The notes under the pieces were generated by a model. It was not told where the DNA came from. It did not search any database and was given only the letters and a program-made list of their open reading frames with translations. This document shows positions 36,001 to 42,234 of a stretch of 64,000 nt of DNA, one piece after another. Each line of letters begins with the position of its first letter. Position 1 is the first letter of the stretch. Location: the NCBI RefSeq assembly GCF_036245865.1, contig NZ_BTTW01000005.1, positions 248,001-312,000 of the forward strand, written 5' to 3'. Position numbers and translations under genes: made by a program. Source of the DNA: Corallococcus caeni (GTDB lineage Bacteria; Myxococcota; Myxococcia; Myxococcales; Myxococcaceae).

Positions 36001-36193
36001 TGGCCGAACAGCCGTCTCCGCTCGCGGTGTTGCCGTCGTCGCACTGCTCGCCGGGCTGGAGCCGGCCGTCCCCCACGAGCCCGGAGGACTGGCTCGTGAG
36101 GACGGGCTCTGACGTGGAGGTCGCCGACTCGCAGCCGGCGAGGAGGAACAGCGAACACAGCGCCAGCGCGTGGAGGCCCGCGCGCAGGGCCAT
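33008..36193 (-). CDS. Cysteine-rich DUF4215-repeat surface protein with MYXO-CTERM tail
   Basis: A 1061-residue exported protein. The N-terminus is a lipoprotein-type signal (SLFLLAGC). The body holds 12 CDDGN/CDDGD units of the DUF4215 type (GExCDDGNxxxGDGCxxxC), interrupted after the third by a PEP-type beta domain of about 190 residues. Two tandem Ig-like bacterial repeats follow (each starting PVITGPVANTTVSTGTP), then a further beta domain. The C-terminus is GGGCSTAPDASWLALLGLMGVPGLRRRQRRTA-like: a Cys, a hydrophobic helix and an Arg cluster, the MYXO-CTERM sorting pattern. ATG at 36193 gives the neatest signal peptide (GGGGAG upstream); ATGs at 36223 and 36238 are alternatives. It follows the OmpA-like gene and was likely inherited as an operon with it. 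Confidence 0.88.
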   Translation of the reverse strand: MALRAGLHALALCSLFLLAGCESATSTSEPVLTSQSSGLVGDGRLQPGEQCDDGNTASGDGCSATGTVEAGFLCNVPGNACSLASLCGNNATDSGELCDDGDTADNGNGCSATCDLSLCGNGTFDNRQYPSYAQEVCDDGNRFEGDGCSRQCEVEPGFACAGSPSRCVRAGVAVFNTGVDAQNRRLPAGGVDPHWFYSGTTTGADTGVRNANDWPLEMQTARFMAPQGAQTCVYQDFLIPSTTNVAQFRLRLATFNDNRFDSAKVNGVDITPVTVSEPPGQPWQKNIFREFGTNAAWHAGVNRIELCNENAASPPNAFRYLFVDAYDDRCGDGAVSPREECDDGNAKSGDGCNATCGIEPGYGCTGAPSTCAQTCGNGNLNPGEQCDDGNTTANDGCNASCRVEDGYACPTPGQACAATCGNGAINAGEQCDDGNAFSSDGCSAACRIETGYTCSGAPSVCAPLCGNGVLNAGELCDDGNTALGDGCSNACTLELGYACATPGQPCAKTCGDGTVNPGEQCDDGNLTSGDGCATECRVEDGYACSTPSTGPSVCAQTCGNGALDANETCDDGDKVSGDGCSSGCQVETGYSCSGAPSTCNTLCGDGLRAGAEACDDGNTTVGDGCNATCAVEPGYSCPAPGTSCFKTCGDGVLNAGEQCDDGNAANGDGCNTTCAVEPGYSCNGSPSACGTTCGDGVRAGTEVCDDGNLVGGDTCSPRCLLEVGQTCNASNVCEGFCDPSTQKCVAQDPGPVTPAPVITGPVANTTVSTGTPPISGTSEPGATVTVREGTTVVCTATTDASGHWTCTPTTPLADGPHTVTATAQAPGSATSFPSTAVPFVVNTQVPAPAAPVITGPVANTTVSTGTPAISGTGEPGATVTVREGSTVVCTATVDGSGHWSCVPSTPLPDGPHTVTATAQTPGGTSPAATPVPFVVDTRGPDTQAPDTSIVKGPAPTTSSHTADFEYASTEEGSTFECRLDGGEWGPCQDSYTVGTGDHVLQVRAVDGSGNRDESPAEYTWTVQGSRAFAGGGCSTAPDASWLALLGLMGVPGLRRRQRRTA

Positions 36194-36250
36194 GCGGGGT
36201 GAATCTCCCCGGAGGGAATTCATCAGGGTCGTGAACATGAAGGGTCTGCC

Positions 36251-38023
36251 CTACTTCTTGAGGGTGTCGGGGGAAGAGGAGGAGGCCGGCGCCGTCTGCA
36301 CGCCCTCGGCCTCTCCGACGATCTTGAACTCGACGCGGCGGTTCTTCGCGCGTCCGTCCGCCTTGGCGTTGTCCGCGATGGGCTGCTCGGGGCCGAAGCC
36401 CTTCGCCTCCAGCCGCTCGCGCTGCACGCCCTTGCTCACGAGGTAGTCCACCACCGCCTCGGCGCGCCGCTGGGACAGGTCCAGGTTGTACGCGGCCTTG
36501 CCGGTGTTGTCGGTGTGGCCTTCCACGCGGACCTTCTCAATGTCCGGATGGGACACGAGGATGGCCGCGACCTTGTCGAGCACCGCGTTGCTGCGCTTCT
36601 GGATGACGGCCTTGTTGTTCTCGAAGAACACGGCCTCGAGGATGCGGATGCTGCCGGAGTCGATGCGCGCGATGGGCGCCTCCTTGCAGCCGCCGTTGGA
36701 CTCGGTGCCCGGTTCGTCGGGGCAGTTGTCCAGGCGGTCCACGATGCCGTCGCCGTCGCGGTCCGGCTCCACGTCCGGGCAGCCGTCGGCGTCCTTGTAG
36801 CGGTTGAACGTCTCCGGCTCCTTCGGGCACGCGTCCTTGGAGTCCACGATGCCGTCCCCGTCGGAGTCGGGGTCGTCCGGGCAGCCGTCCTCGTCCTGGA
36901 AGCCGTTCTTGTTCTCCGCCTGCGCGGGGCACTTATCCGCCAGGTTGGGGATGCCGTCCTGGTCGTCGTCCTTGTCCGGGCAGCCCTGGAGCTGCGCCAG
37001 GCCCGCGGTGGTGGGGCACTGATCATCGCGGTTCTTCACGCCGTCGCCGTCGGCATCCAGGTCGGGACACTCGGCGGCCACGTGGGGCTGGCCCGCGATA
37101 CACACGGGGCCCTTGGGCGCGGGAGGCGTGCCGAAGGACACACCGGCGAGCACGCGGAAGCGCGGCGTGCCCGGCGTCTGGCCAAAGCCCGGGCCGCCCA
37201 TGACGTACACCTCGGTGCCGTCGGCGGTGGGGACGCGCAGGCCCAGCAGGGCCTCCAGCGAGCTGGGCGAGTCCTGCGTGGGCACGGTGCCGCGCACGAG
37301 GACCTCCTCGCGCAGGCCCCAGAGGCTGGCGGACAGGTTCACGCCGCCGTTCAGCTCCACGCCCATCTCATCCTGGTACGGCTGCGTCTGCGGCGTCAGC
37401 GCGTACGTCTTCGTGCGCACGAGCGTCCCGACGTCCGCGCCCACGCGGAAGGTGCCGCCCAGCTGCTTGCCGGCGCCCAGGCGTGGGGAGAAGGTGAAGC
37501 CCTCGTCACGGGTGAGGGCGGCCTTGCTGCCCAGGGGCAGGGCCACGCCCAGGTGCAGCCCGAGGTCCATCGGTCCGCCCCGGCTCTCGGAGAGGAAGCC
37601 CACGCGGGCCTGGACCCACGGGGTGCCGAGCGCGCTGGTGGTGGGACGGGACACGCCGAGTCCGGCGGTCTCCGGGCCCCACTGGGCGACGATGGGCACC
37701 TGGGCGCCCACCTCCAGCCAGTTCGTGAAGGAGTACGCGGCGCTCAGGTGCGCCGTCACGCGGTTGGAGATGACGTCGGCCTGGCGGTCGCCGTCCTCCA
37801 CGAGGACGAGGGGCCGGTTCTCGTAGTGCGCGGTCAGCCCGACGCGGAACTGCCCCGCGGGGAGCAGGTCCGCGGTGGACAGCACGAGGCTGTCGCGCAT
37901 GCCGGGGTTGAGCTGCAGGCGCTCCAGTTCGATGCCCGGAATGGTGCTCTGGGCCTGGGCGCTGCTGAAGGCGCAGAGGACGGCCAGTCCTCCGAGCCCA
38001 AGGTGATGCCTTCGTGCGAACAA
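36251..38023 (-). CDS. OmpA-family protein with thrombospondin type-3 repeats
   Basis: An outer-membrane protein of 590 residues. The TTG at 38023 was chosen: GGAGG lies five bases upstream and it gives a clean signal peptide (FARRHHLGLGGLAVLCAF, cleavage after AQA). A beta-barrel-like region (about 20-300) is followed by four calcium-binding TSP3 repeats (DxDGDGxxNxxDxCP pattern, about 310-450) and a C-terminal OmpA domain (about 470-580) with VEGHTDNTG, NLDLSQRRAEAVVDYL and AKNRRVEFKIV, which binds peptidoglycan. It ties the outer membrane to the cell wall. The next gene, for the MYXO-CTERM protein, starts within 60 bases, so the two form an operon. Two identical palindromes lie upstream. 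Confidence 0.9.
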   Translation of the reverse strand: MFARRHHLGLGGLAVLCAFSSAQAQSTIPGIELERLQLNPGMRDSLVLSTADLLPAGQFRVGLTAHYENRPLVLVEDGDRQADVISNRVTAHLSAAYSFTNWLEVGAQVPIVAQWGPETAGLGVSRPTTSALGTPWVQARVGFLSESRGGPMDLGLHLGVALPLGSKAALTRDEGFTFSPRLGAGKQLGGTFRVGADVGTLVRTKTYALTPQTQPYQDEMGVELNGGVNLSASLWGLREEVLVRGTVPTQDSPSSLEALLGLRVPTADGTEVYVMGGPGFGQTPGTPRFRVLAGVSFGTPPAPKGPVCIAGQPHVAAECPDLDADGDGVKNRDDQCPTTAGLAQLQGCPDKDDDQDGIPNLADKCPAQAENKNGFQDEDGCPDDPDSDGDGIVDSKDACPKEPETFNRYKDADGCPDVEPDRDGDGIVDRLDNCPDEPGTESNGGCKEAPIARIDSGSIRILEAVFFENNKAVIQKRSNAVLDKVAAILVSHPDIEKVRVEGHTDNTGKAAYNLDLSQRRAEAVVDYLVSKGVQRERLEAKGFGPEQPIADNAKADGRAKNRRVEFKIVGEAEGVQTAPASSSSPDTLKK

Positions 38024-38183
38024 GCGTTCCTCCACATGCACTCGCGGGCTTGAAGGTGCCCGCGCCCTTCGCGAGGCGAGGGGTGGGCGGACGGTTGCAC
38101 GCGAGGGGCCAGGAGGTGTCCGAAGCACGACATCGAGTCGTGGCGCGGAGATGCGAGGCGGGGCCCGGGCCGGGCCCTCGTGG

Positions 38184-38239
38184 CTGACGCGTCAGCGGAG
38201 GACACGGACACGGCGCTGACGCGTCAGGGGAGGACGCGG
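38184..38239. repeat. Two copies of a CTGACGCGTCAG palindrome, 32 bp apart
   Basis: CTGACGCGTCAG at 38184-38195 and again at 38216-38227, each a perfect 12-bp palindrome (the first extends to 14). The similarity continues for 12 more bases (GCGGAGGACACGG versus GGGGAGGACGCGG). Centres are 32 bp apart, about three helix turns, so two dimers would bind the same face. The copies start downstream of rnk and lie about 160 bases upstream of the OmpA-like gene. Confidence 0.7.
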
Positions 38240-38242
38240 GGC

Positions 38243-38659
38243 CTACAGGTGGAAGTGGCCCGAGGCCTCCGGCTGGTAGGGCACGGCGAGGATGCGCAGG
38301 CGCCGGGTGCGGCCATTGGGGAGGGGCCACTCCACGGTCTGGCCCACGGACAGGCCAATGAGGGCGCTGCCCACGGGGGCGAGGATGGAGATGCGGCCGG
38401 CGTCGCTGTTGGCGTCCTTGGGATAGACGAGCGTCACCTCGCGCGTCTCCCCGGCCTCTTCGTCCTCGAAGACGACGGTGCTGTTCATGGTGACGACGTC
38501 GCGGGGGATGGCGCCGGAGGACGTGACGGTGGCGCGGGCGAGCTCGGACTCCAGCTGCTCCACGAGCTCCGCGTTGCGGGCGTTGCCGTACTGTTCGACG
38601 ACGCGCTCCAGGCGCTGGAGGTCGGTGTCGGTGACGATGAGGGGGTGGTCGTGGGTCAT
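38243..38659 (-). CDS. rnk: Nucleoside diphosphate kinase regulator (Rnk, GreA/GreB C-terminal type)
   Basis: A 138-residue protein of the Rnk family, which resembles GreA but with a shorter coiled coil and binds RNA polymerase. Family features: a short N-terminal helix pair (about 10-42), then a C-terminal FKBP-like domain with VTLVYPKDANSDAGRISILAPVGSALIGLSVGQ (about 77-109) and the end WPLPNGRTRRLRILAV. Length matches Escherichia coli Rnk (about 136). GGAGG is eight bases before the ATG. It stands alone on the minus strand, with the twin palindromes just after its stop. Known roles in other bacteria include effects on nucleotide pools and on alginate and exopolysaccharide output. Confidence 0.9.
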   Translation of the reverse strand: MTHDHPLIVTDTDLQRLERVVEQYGNARNAELVEQLESELARATVTSSGAIPRDVVTMNSTVVFEDEEAGETREVTLVYPKDANSDAGRISILAPVGSALIGLSVGQTVEWPLPNGRTRRLRILAVPYQPEASGHFHL

Positions 38660-39023
38660 GGCGATGGCCTCCTGCGTGGGAAGGGAATGACGGTGGAACG
38701 CATTCCCGGAAGGCGGGAGCGCGTGGCGTGGGGCTTCAGCGGGGGTGCAGCGGACGCCGTCCGTCGTGAACTACGCGAGACGGGCGGCGTGGGTGACAAG
38801 CCAGGCGGTGGCTCGGCCGTGCGCGGGCAGCATCCGGCGCACGGAGATCCGGCGCGGAGCACGCTGCATGCAGGCTGTGAGCGAAACCGTCATCTGACGA
38901 GGGACCCGGGGGGCTGCGGCTGCGGTGAAGTGCTGAATGTAGCCGCGTCGCCGGTGATTGCAACCGCCCCCCGGAGAACAGGCGGCCTGGCGGACAGCCG
39001 CCGTGACGCCCGGAGGCGCGGAA
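38660..39023. other. 364-bp stretch without a gene
   Basis: The first part carries the rnk promoter and ribosome site. The rest has no ORF with signs of selection and no hairpin I would trust. It borders the Imm11-type pseudogene and its composition is slightly less GC-rich in places, consistent with decayed accessory DNA. Confidence 0.45.
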
Positions 39024-39183
39024 TCAGCGCAGCGGGGACACGTCCTGGAACCACACCCCCGTGGCGCTGATGGCTTCCAGTGCGAGCTTGATGTCCTCGG
39101 GAATGACGAGGCTGTGGATGCCCCAGCTCCCAACGTCCTTGCAGATACACGTCGTCGGTGAGGTCGAAGTAGCGCTGCGGCAT
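39024..39183 (-). pseudogene. Remnant of an Imm11 (DUF1629)-type immunity protein gene
   Basis: From ATG 39183 the frame reads MPQRYFDLTDDVYLQGRWELG, which matches the N-terminus I know for myxobacterial Imm11/DUF1629 proteins (M-x-x-R-Y/F-F-x-L-x-D-D-V-x-x-x-G-R-W). It then loses sense. In the overlapping frame the sequence continues as SLVIPEDIKLALEAISATGVWFQDVSPLR before a TGA at 39024-39026, a plausible C-terminus of the same family (VIPxxIKxALEAIxATG). So the N- and C-terminal ends have been joined by a deletion that removed the middle and broke the frame. The product would have been a cytosolic protein, probably protecting against a polymorphic toxin. The family call is from memory. Confidence 0.6.
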
Positions 39184-39484
39184 GGTTCGCGTTCCTGGAC
39201 GAGCTCGTTCGCCAGGCTTCGCAACATCCGCGTCAACGAACCCCGGGTGTCCACGCACGTGGGCGTAGGGACGTGAAGGAAGCGACGCCGCCAGCAGCCT
39301 CGAGCCGCCTCCATTGGATGCATGGAAACAGGTGCGCTGCGCGCGAGCTCCACGACCGTGGACACGAAGGCGTCTTCGTCCAACTCCATGGGCTGGACGT
39401 CTCGTTGCGGCGTGTGGACGCGGACGGGCGTGGCATGAATGAGTGAAGCCTACCCAGAGTCGCGGCCGCGCTTGCCTTCCAGGG
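39184..39484. other. Probable decayed coding DNA upstream of the Imm11 remnant
   Basis: On the minus strand a frame reads QRDVQPMELDEDAFVSTVVEL then ARSAPVSMHPMEAAR, which looks like real protein, then appears to jump to another frame (LLAASLPSRPYAHVRGHPG). There is no start with a ribosome site and no complete gene. This could be the tail of the toxin-like partner of the Imm11 remnant. The remaining bases hold nothing I can name. Confidence 0.35.
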
Positions 39485-40561
39485 TCAGCCGAGCACAGAG
39501 GACAGCGCGGCCTCTGTCTCAGCCACCAGGGCCCGCACCAGGTCCGCCGCCGAGCCCTCTCGCGACAGCCCAATGCCCTGCCCCGCCCACAGGGCCATGA
39601 AGCGCGTATCGTTCTGCTTCGACGCAGCGGCCCGCAGCGTGCGCGTGGCCCCGTGCTGCTGAGGGAACGGCAGGATGGCGCCAGCCTCCTCCAGCGTGGT
39701 CGTCAGCTCGTTCGGAATCGCCCGTGCCGGGCGACCGGAGAAGGCGCGGGTGATGCGCGAGGACTCATCCCGGGCCTCACGCAGCAGCGCCTTGTGCGCC
39801 ACCGCCGCGCTGGACTCCTGGCACCGCAGGAACGCCGTGCCCAATTGCACGGCCGCCGCACCGAGCATCCGCGCCGCCGCGACACCCCGTCCGTCCATGA
39901 TGCCGCCGCTGGCGATGACCGGCACGCGCACGGCGTCCACCATCTGCGGCACCAGCGCCATCGTCCCCACCATGCCCGCGTCGAATGACCCGCCAAAGGA
40001 GCCCCGGTGGCCTCCCGCCTCCGAGCCCTGCGCGACAATCGCATCCACACCCGCGACCTCCAGCGCCCGGGCCTCGCGCACGTTCGTCGCCGTGCCCACG
40101 ACGAGGATACCTCGCGACCGGAACGTCTCCAGCACCGGCGCTGGCGGGATGCCAAAGGTGAAGCTGAACACCGTGGGCGCCGCTTCGAGCACCGCCTCCA
40201 CCTGCTTCGCGAAGTCCGGCATCGCCGCCGCCGGAATCACGGGAGGAGGCAGTCCCACCGCCGCATGGAAGCGCTCGAGGATGGCGAGCGTGGGCCCGGG
40301 GTCCGCAGGAGCCACCGCGGGCTGTGGAGCGAAGAGGTTGATGCCATACGGCCGCGACGTCCGGGCTCGCACCGCGCGGGCCTGCTGCACGATGTCCTCC
40401 GGCTGCACGTAGGCGGCCCCCAGCGAGCCCAGGCCCCCGGCCTCTGACACCGCCGCGACCAGCTCCGGCGGCGTCAGGCCGCCCGCCATGGGCGCCTGGA
40501 TGAGCGGATGCTCCACGCCGAGCCGCTCCGCGAACCTGCGCCACGCCTGCGGATCCATCAT
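39485..40561 (-). CDS. Nitronate monooxygenase-like FMN oxidoreductase
   Basis: A 358-residue FMN-binding TIM-barrel protein of the nitronate monooxygenase / 2-nitropropane dioxygenase family. Features: an N-terminal HPLIQAPMAGGLTPPELVAAVSEAGGLGSLG (about 17-48), the glycine-rich AQGSEAGGHRG (about 180-190; its His is the family's general base) and ASGGIMDGRGVAAARMLGAAAVQLGTAFL phosphate-binding region (about 218-246). ATG at 40561 is preferred, since GGGAGG lies seven bases upstream. These enzymes oxidise alkyl nitronates such as propionate 3-nitronate and detoxify them, though some members have other flavin chemistry. It is flanked by pseudogene DNA but its own frame is intact. Confidence 0.88.
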   Translation of the reverse strand: MMDPQAWRRFAERLGVEHPLIQAPMAGGLTPPELVAAVSEAGGLGSLGAAYVQPEDIVQQARAVRARTSRPYGINLFAPQPAVAPADPGPTLAILERFHAAVGLPPPVIPAAAMPDFAKQVEAVLEAAPTVFSFTFGIPPAPVLETFRSRGILVVGTATNVREARALEVAGVDAIVAQGSEAGGHRGSFGGSFDAGMVGTMALVPQMVDAVRVPVIASGGIMDGRGVAAARMLGAAAVQLGTAFLRCQESSAAVAHKALLREARDESSRITRAFSGRPARAIPNELTTTLEEAGAILPFPQQHGATRTLRAAASKQNDTRFMALWAGQGIGLSREGSAADLVRALVAETEAALSSVLG

Positions 40562-40675
40562 GGCCACACCTCCCGTGACTCACGTCGGACAGCATTAACG
40601 GCCCGGCTTCACACTGCAGCTCCGCGCGCTCCGGCAGCATCAGTCCTGCTTCCACGCTCCATGCCGGACGCGGCG

Positions 40676-40906
40676 CTACGTCCCGCACTTGCCGGTATCC
40701 AGGTAGCTATCCAGGGGCCCGGTGAAAGGCCGGCGGGAGCACCACCAGGTCGTACCAACGGGGCTCCAGAACATCGCCAGGGCCCAACCGCCATCGTCTC
40801 GCACGTCCCGGTTCGTCACCGCAGACACGAAGTCGTCGATGCCACCGTGGCAGGCGCGATTCGACGGAGCCAGTCCCCTTCCAGAACAAGGCCCGCCTGA
40901 ACGCGG
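40676..40906 (-). pseudogene. C-terminal fragment of a broken gene
   Basis: A 76-codon open stretch with no start ends in TAG at 40676-40678. It reads like a genuine protein tail (NRACHGGIDDFVSAVTNRD, DDGGWALAMFWSP, PFTGPLDSYLDTGKCGT) with three cysteines. An upstream frame on the same strand (LMKNLPRCSAAELKVLETL, ending near 40900) could be its former N-terminal part, shifted by one base. I cannot name the family. A frameshifted secreted or accessory protein is the best reading. Confidence 0.4.
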
Positions 40907-41268
40907 TCAGCGTCTCCAGGACCTTCAACTCCGCTGCGGAACACCGGGGCAGGTTCTTCATGAGTTCACTGGCACTGCAAGGTCGTGCCGCGAGCGCACC
41001 AGGATTCCGAACCTCCAGACCGTCCCCCTCCGCCCGGTACGGTCCAAACCTGTCCGACAGTCGGACAAGTTCCCGGTGCCCGAACCGGTCCGACAGTCGG
41101 ACAGGTTCTCGCGGCCCAGCCCTGTCCGACTGTCGGACAGGTTTTCGCGGGCCGCCTCCGGCGGGGAAGCCCTGCGGGGCTCTCAACTTCTCATCCATGT
41201 GGACAGGCTTCATGCCCGACGGCTTGGAGCTCTCCGCGCCCTGGTGTTGATCGACACCCCGGCGCCCG
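40907..41268. other. 362-bp gene-free stretch with palindromic tandem repeats
   Basis: Lies between the broken gene and the stop of the beta-lactamase-fold gene. It contains three contiguous 36-bp units at 41049-41156, described separately. A possible N-terminal piece of the broken gene lies on the minus strand near 40890-40970. No other feature is seen. Confidence 0.6.
41049..41156. repeat. Three contiguous 36-bp units, each with a TGTCCGAC-N-GTCGGACA palindrome
   Basis: Units are 41049-41084, 41085-41120 and 41121-41156. Each begins with a palindrome whose arms are TGTCCGAC and GTCGGACA around one central base; the third copy has perfect 10-bp arms (CCTGTCCGAC / GTCGGACAGG). Centres fall at 41059, 41095 and 41131, so spacing is exactly 36 bp. 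The first 23 bases of each unit are nearly invariant; the last 13 vary. The central base is A, A, T. The array is not coding on either strand. Candidates are a multi-dimer operator, an extragenic palindromic repeat element or a hairpin RNA. Confidence 0.85.
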
Positions 41269-42213
41269 TCATTCGCAGTCGTAGTTCGGCGCGGGCGCAC
41301 CGGGCTCCAGGACGACCGGCGCCGGTCCTCCTGCCTTTACCAGCGCTTCACCGCAGTCCAGCGTCACGTCCTTCGCCAGGTGCCGGTACAGGACACACGA
41401 CGCGCGCTCCACGAAGAACGCCTGCTTCGGCCAGTCCGGTCCTCGCGAGGCCAGGATGGCCACGGCGTACCGCCCACCGTCCGGCAGCGTCACCACCCCC
41501 ACCTCGTTGAGCACGTTGTAGCGCGCGTCATCACCACAGCAGCCCGGCGGCAACCACCCACCCTTGTGCTGGAGCGACGCGCGAGCGTTCGCGGGCAGGC
41601 GCGTCCCCAGCCAGCCGCCGCAGCCGTCGCGAGGCGTCAACTCCATCCACTTCAGCAGCCGCGCCGTGGGCTCCTTCTCCAGCAGCTCCTGCCGCTCCAA
41701 CCGCGCCAGGAAGGACACCATGTCGTCCGCGCAAAAGTAGTTGTCCCGCCCCATCACGCGCGGAGAGTTCGTCGCCCAGCGCTCCCGGCCGTAGTTCCAC
41801 TTCGTCAGCGCCGTGTGCTTCAGGCCCAGCTTCTGAAGATAGACATTGATGGCATCCGGTCCGCCCACCAGGTCGATGACCTCTCCGGACGCCTCGTTGT
41901 CCGACGTGCGGAACACCTTCTCCGCGAGCGGCGCCACCGCCGTCAGGTCCCGCTGCTCCAGCGCCGCCGCGACCCAGAACACCTTCGCGGAGCTGGCGGA
42001 GATGTGCGGCTCCAGGCCGGAGACGCTCGCCGTCTCCCCCGTGCGCAGGTCCATCACCGCCAGCGACAGGTCCGTTCCGGGGGACAGGCGCGCGGCCTCG
42101 CCCGCCAGCGACTCCACCACCGTCTTCAGGGACTCCCGGGGCACGGGCGCGTCCTGCGTCGTCGCGCAACCGCTCATCGCCACGAGCCCCACCCAGAGCC
42201 ACACCGTCCGCAT
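41269..42213 (-). CDS. Class A beta-lactamase-fold lipoprotein
   Basis: A 314-residue serine hydrolase of the beta-lactamase class A fold, anchored as a lipoprotein (lipobox AMSGC, Cys16). Three active-site motifs are readable: SSAK (Ser74-Lys77), SDN (104-106) and HKGG (216-219) in place of KTG. The overall length and the replacement of KTG by HKGG match the beta-lactamase2-type group, some of which are D,D-peptidase-like or penicillin-hydrolysing. It is the last gene of an operon with a DUF819 protein (21-base gap) and a dipeptide epimerase, which argues for a role in cell-wall peptide handling or for a true beta-lactamase. I cannot decide between these. Confidence 0.87.
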   Translation of the reverse strand: MRTVWLWVGLVAMSGCATTQDAPVPRESLKTVVESLAGEAARLSPGTDLSLAVMDLRTGETASVSGLEPHISASSAKVFWVAAALEQRDLTAVAPLAEKVFRTSDNEASGEVIDLVGGPDAINVYLQKLGLKHTALTKWNYGRERWATNSPRVMGRDNYFCADDMVSFLARLERQELLEKEPTARLLKWMELTPRDGCGGWLGTRLPANARASLQHKGGWLPPGCCGDDARYNVLNEVGVVTLPDGGRYAVAILASRGPDWPKQAFFVERASCVLYRHLAKDVTLDCGEALVKAGGPAPVVLEPGAPAPNYDCE

Positions 42214-42234
42214 CCGCGACCCCTTGTCCGAAGT

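Noticed and set aside
29531-36112. A plus-strand open frame of more than 2000 codons opposite the kinase and MYXO-CTERM genes
   Set aside because: It is the mirror of high third-position GC in the two real minus-strand genes. The translation is Arg/Ala/Gly/Val/His-rich without domains.
41049-41156. CRISPR array
   Set aside because: Three units are contiguous with 36-bp periodicity; the variable parts are only about 13 bases and related to each other. There are no unique spacers and no cas genes.
40960-41300. A coding region with a 12-residue repeat (PVRLSDRF on one strand, SDSRTGSR on another)
   Set aside because: Both strands give repeat peptides because the DNA repeats are palindromic. 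No start, ribosome site or family supports a gene.
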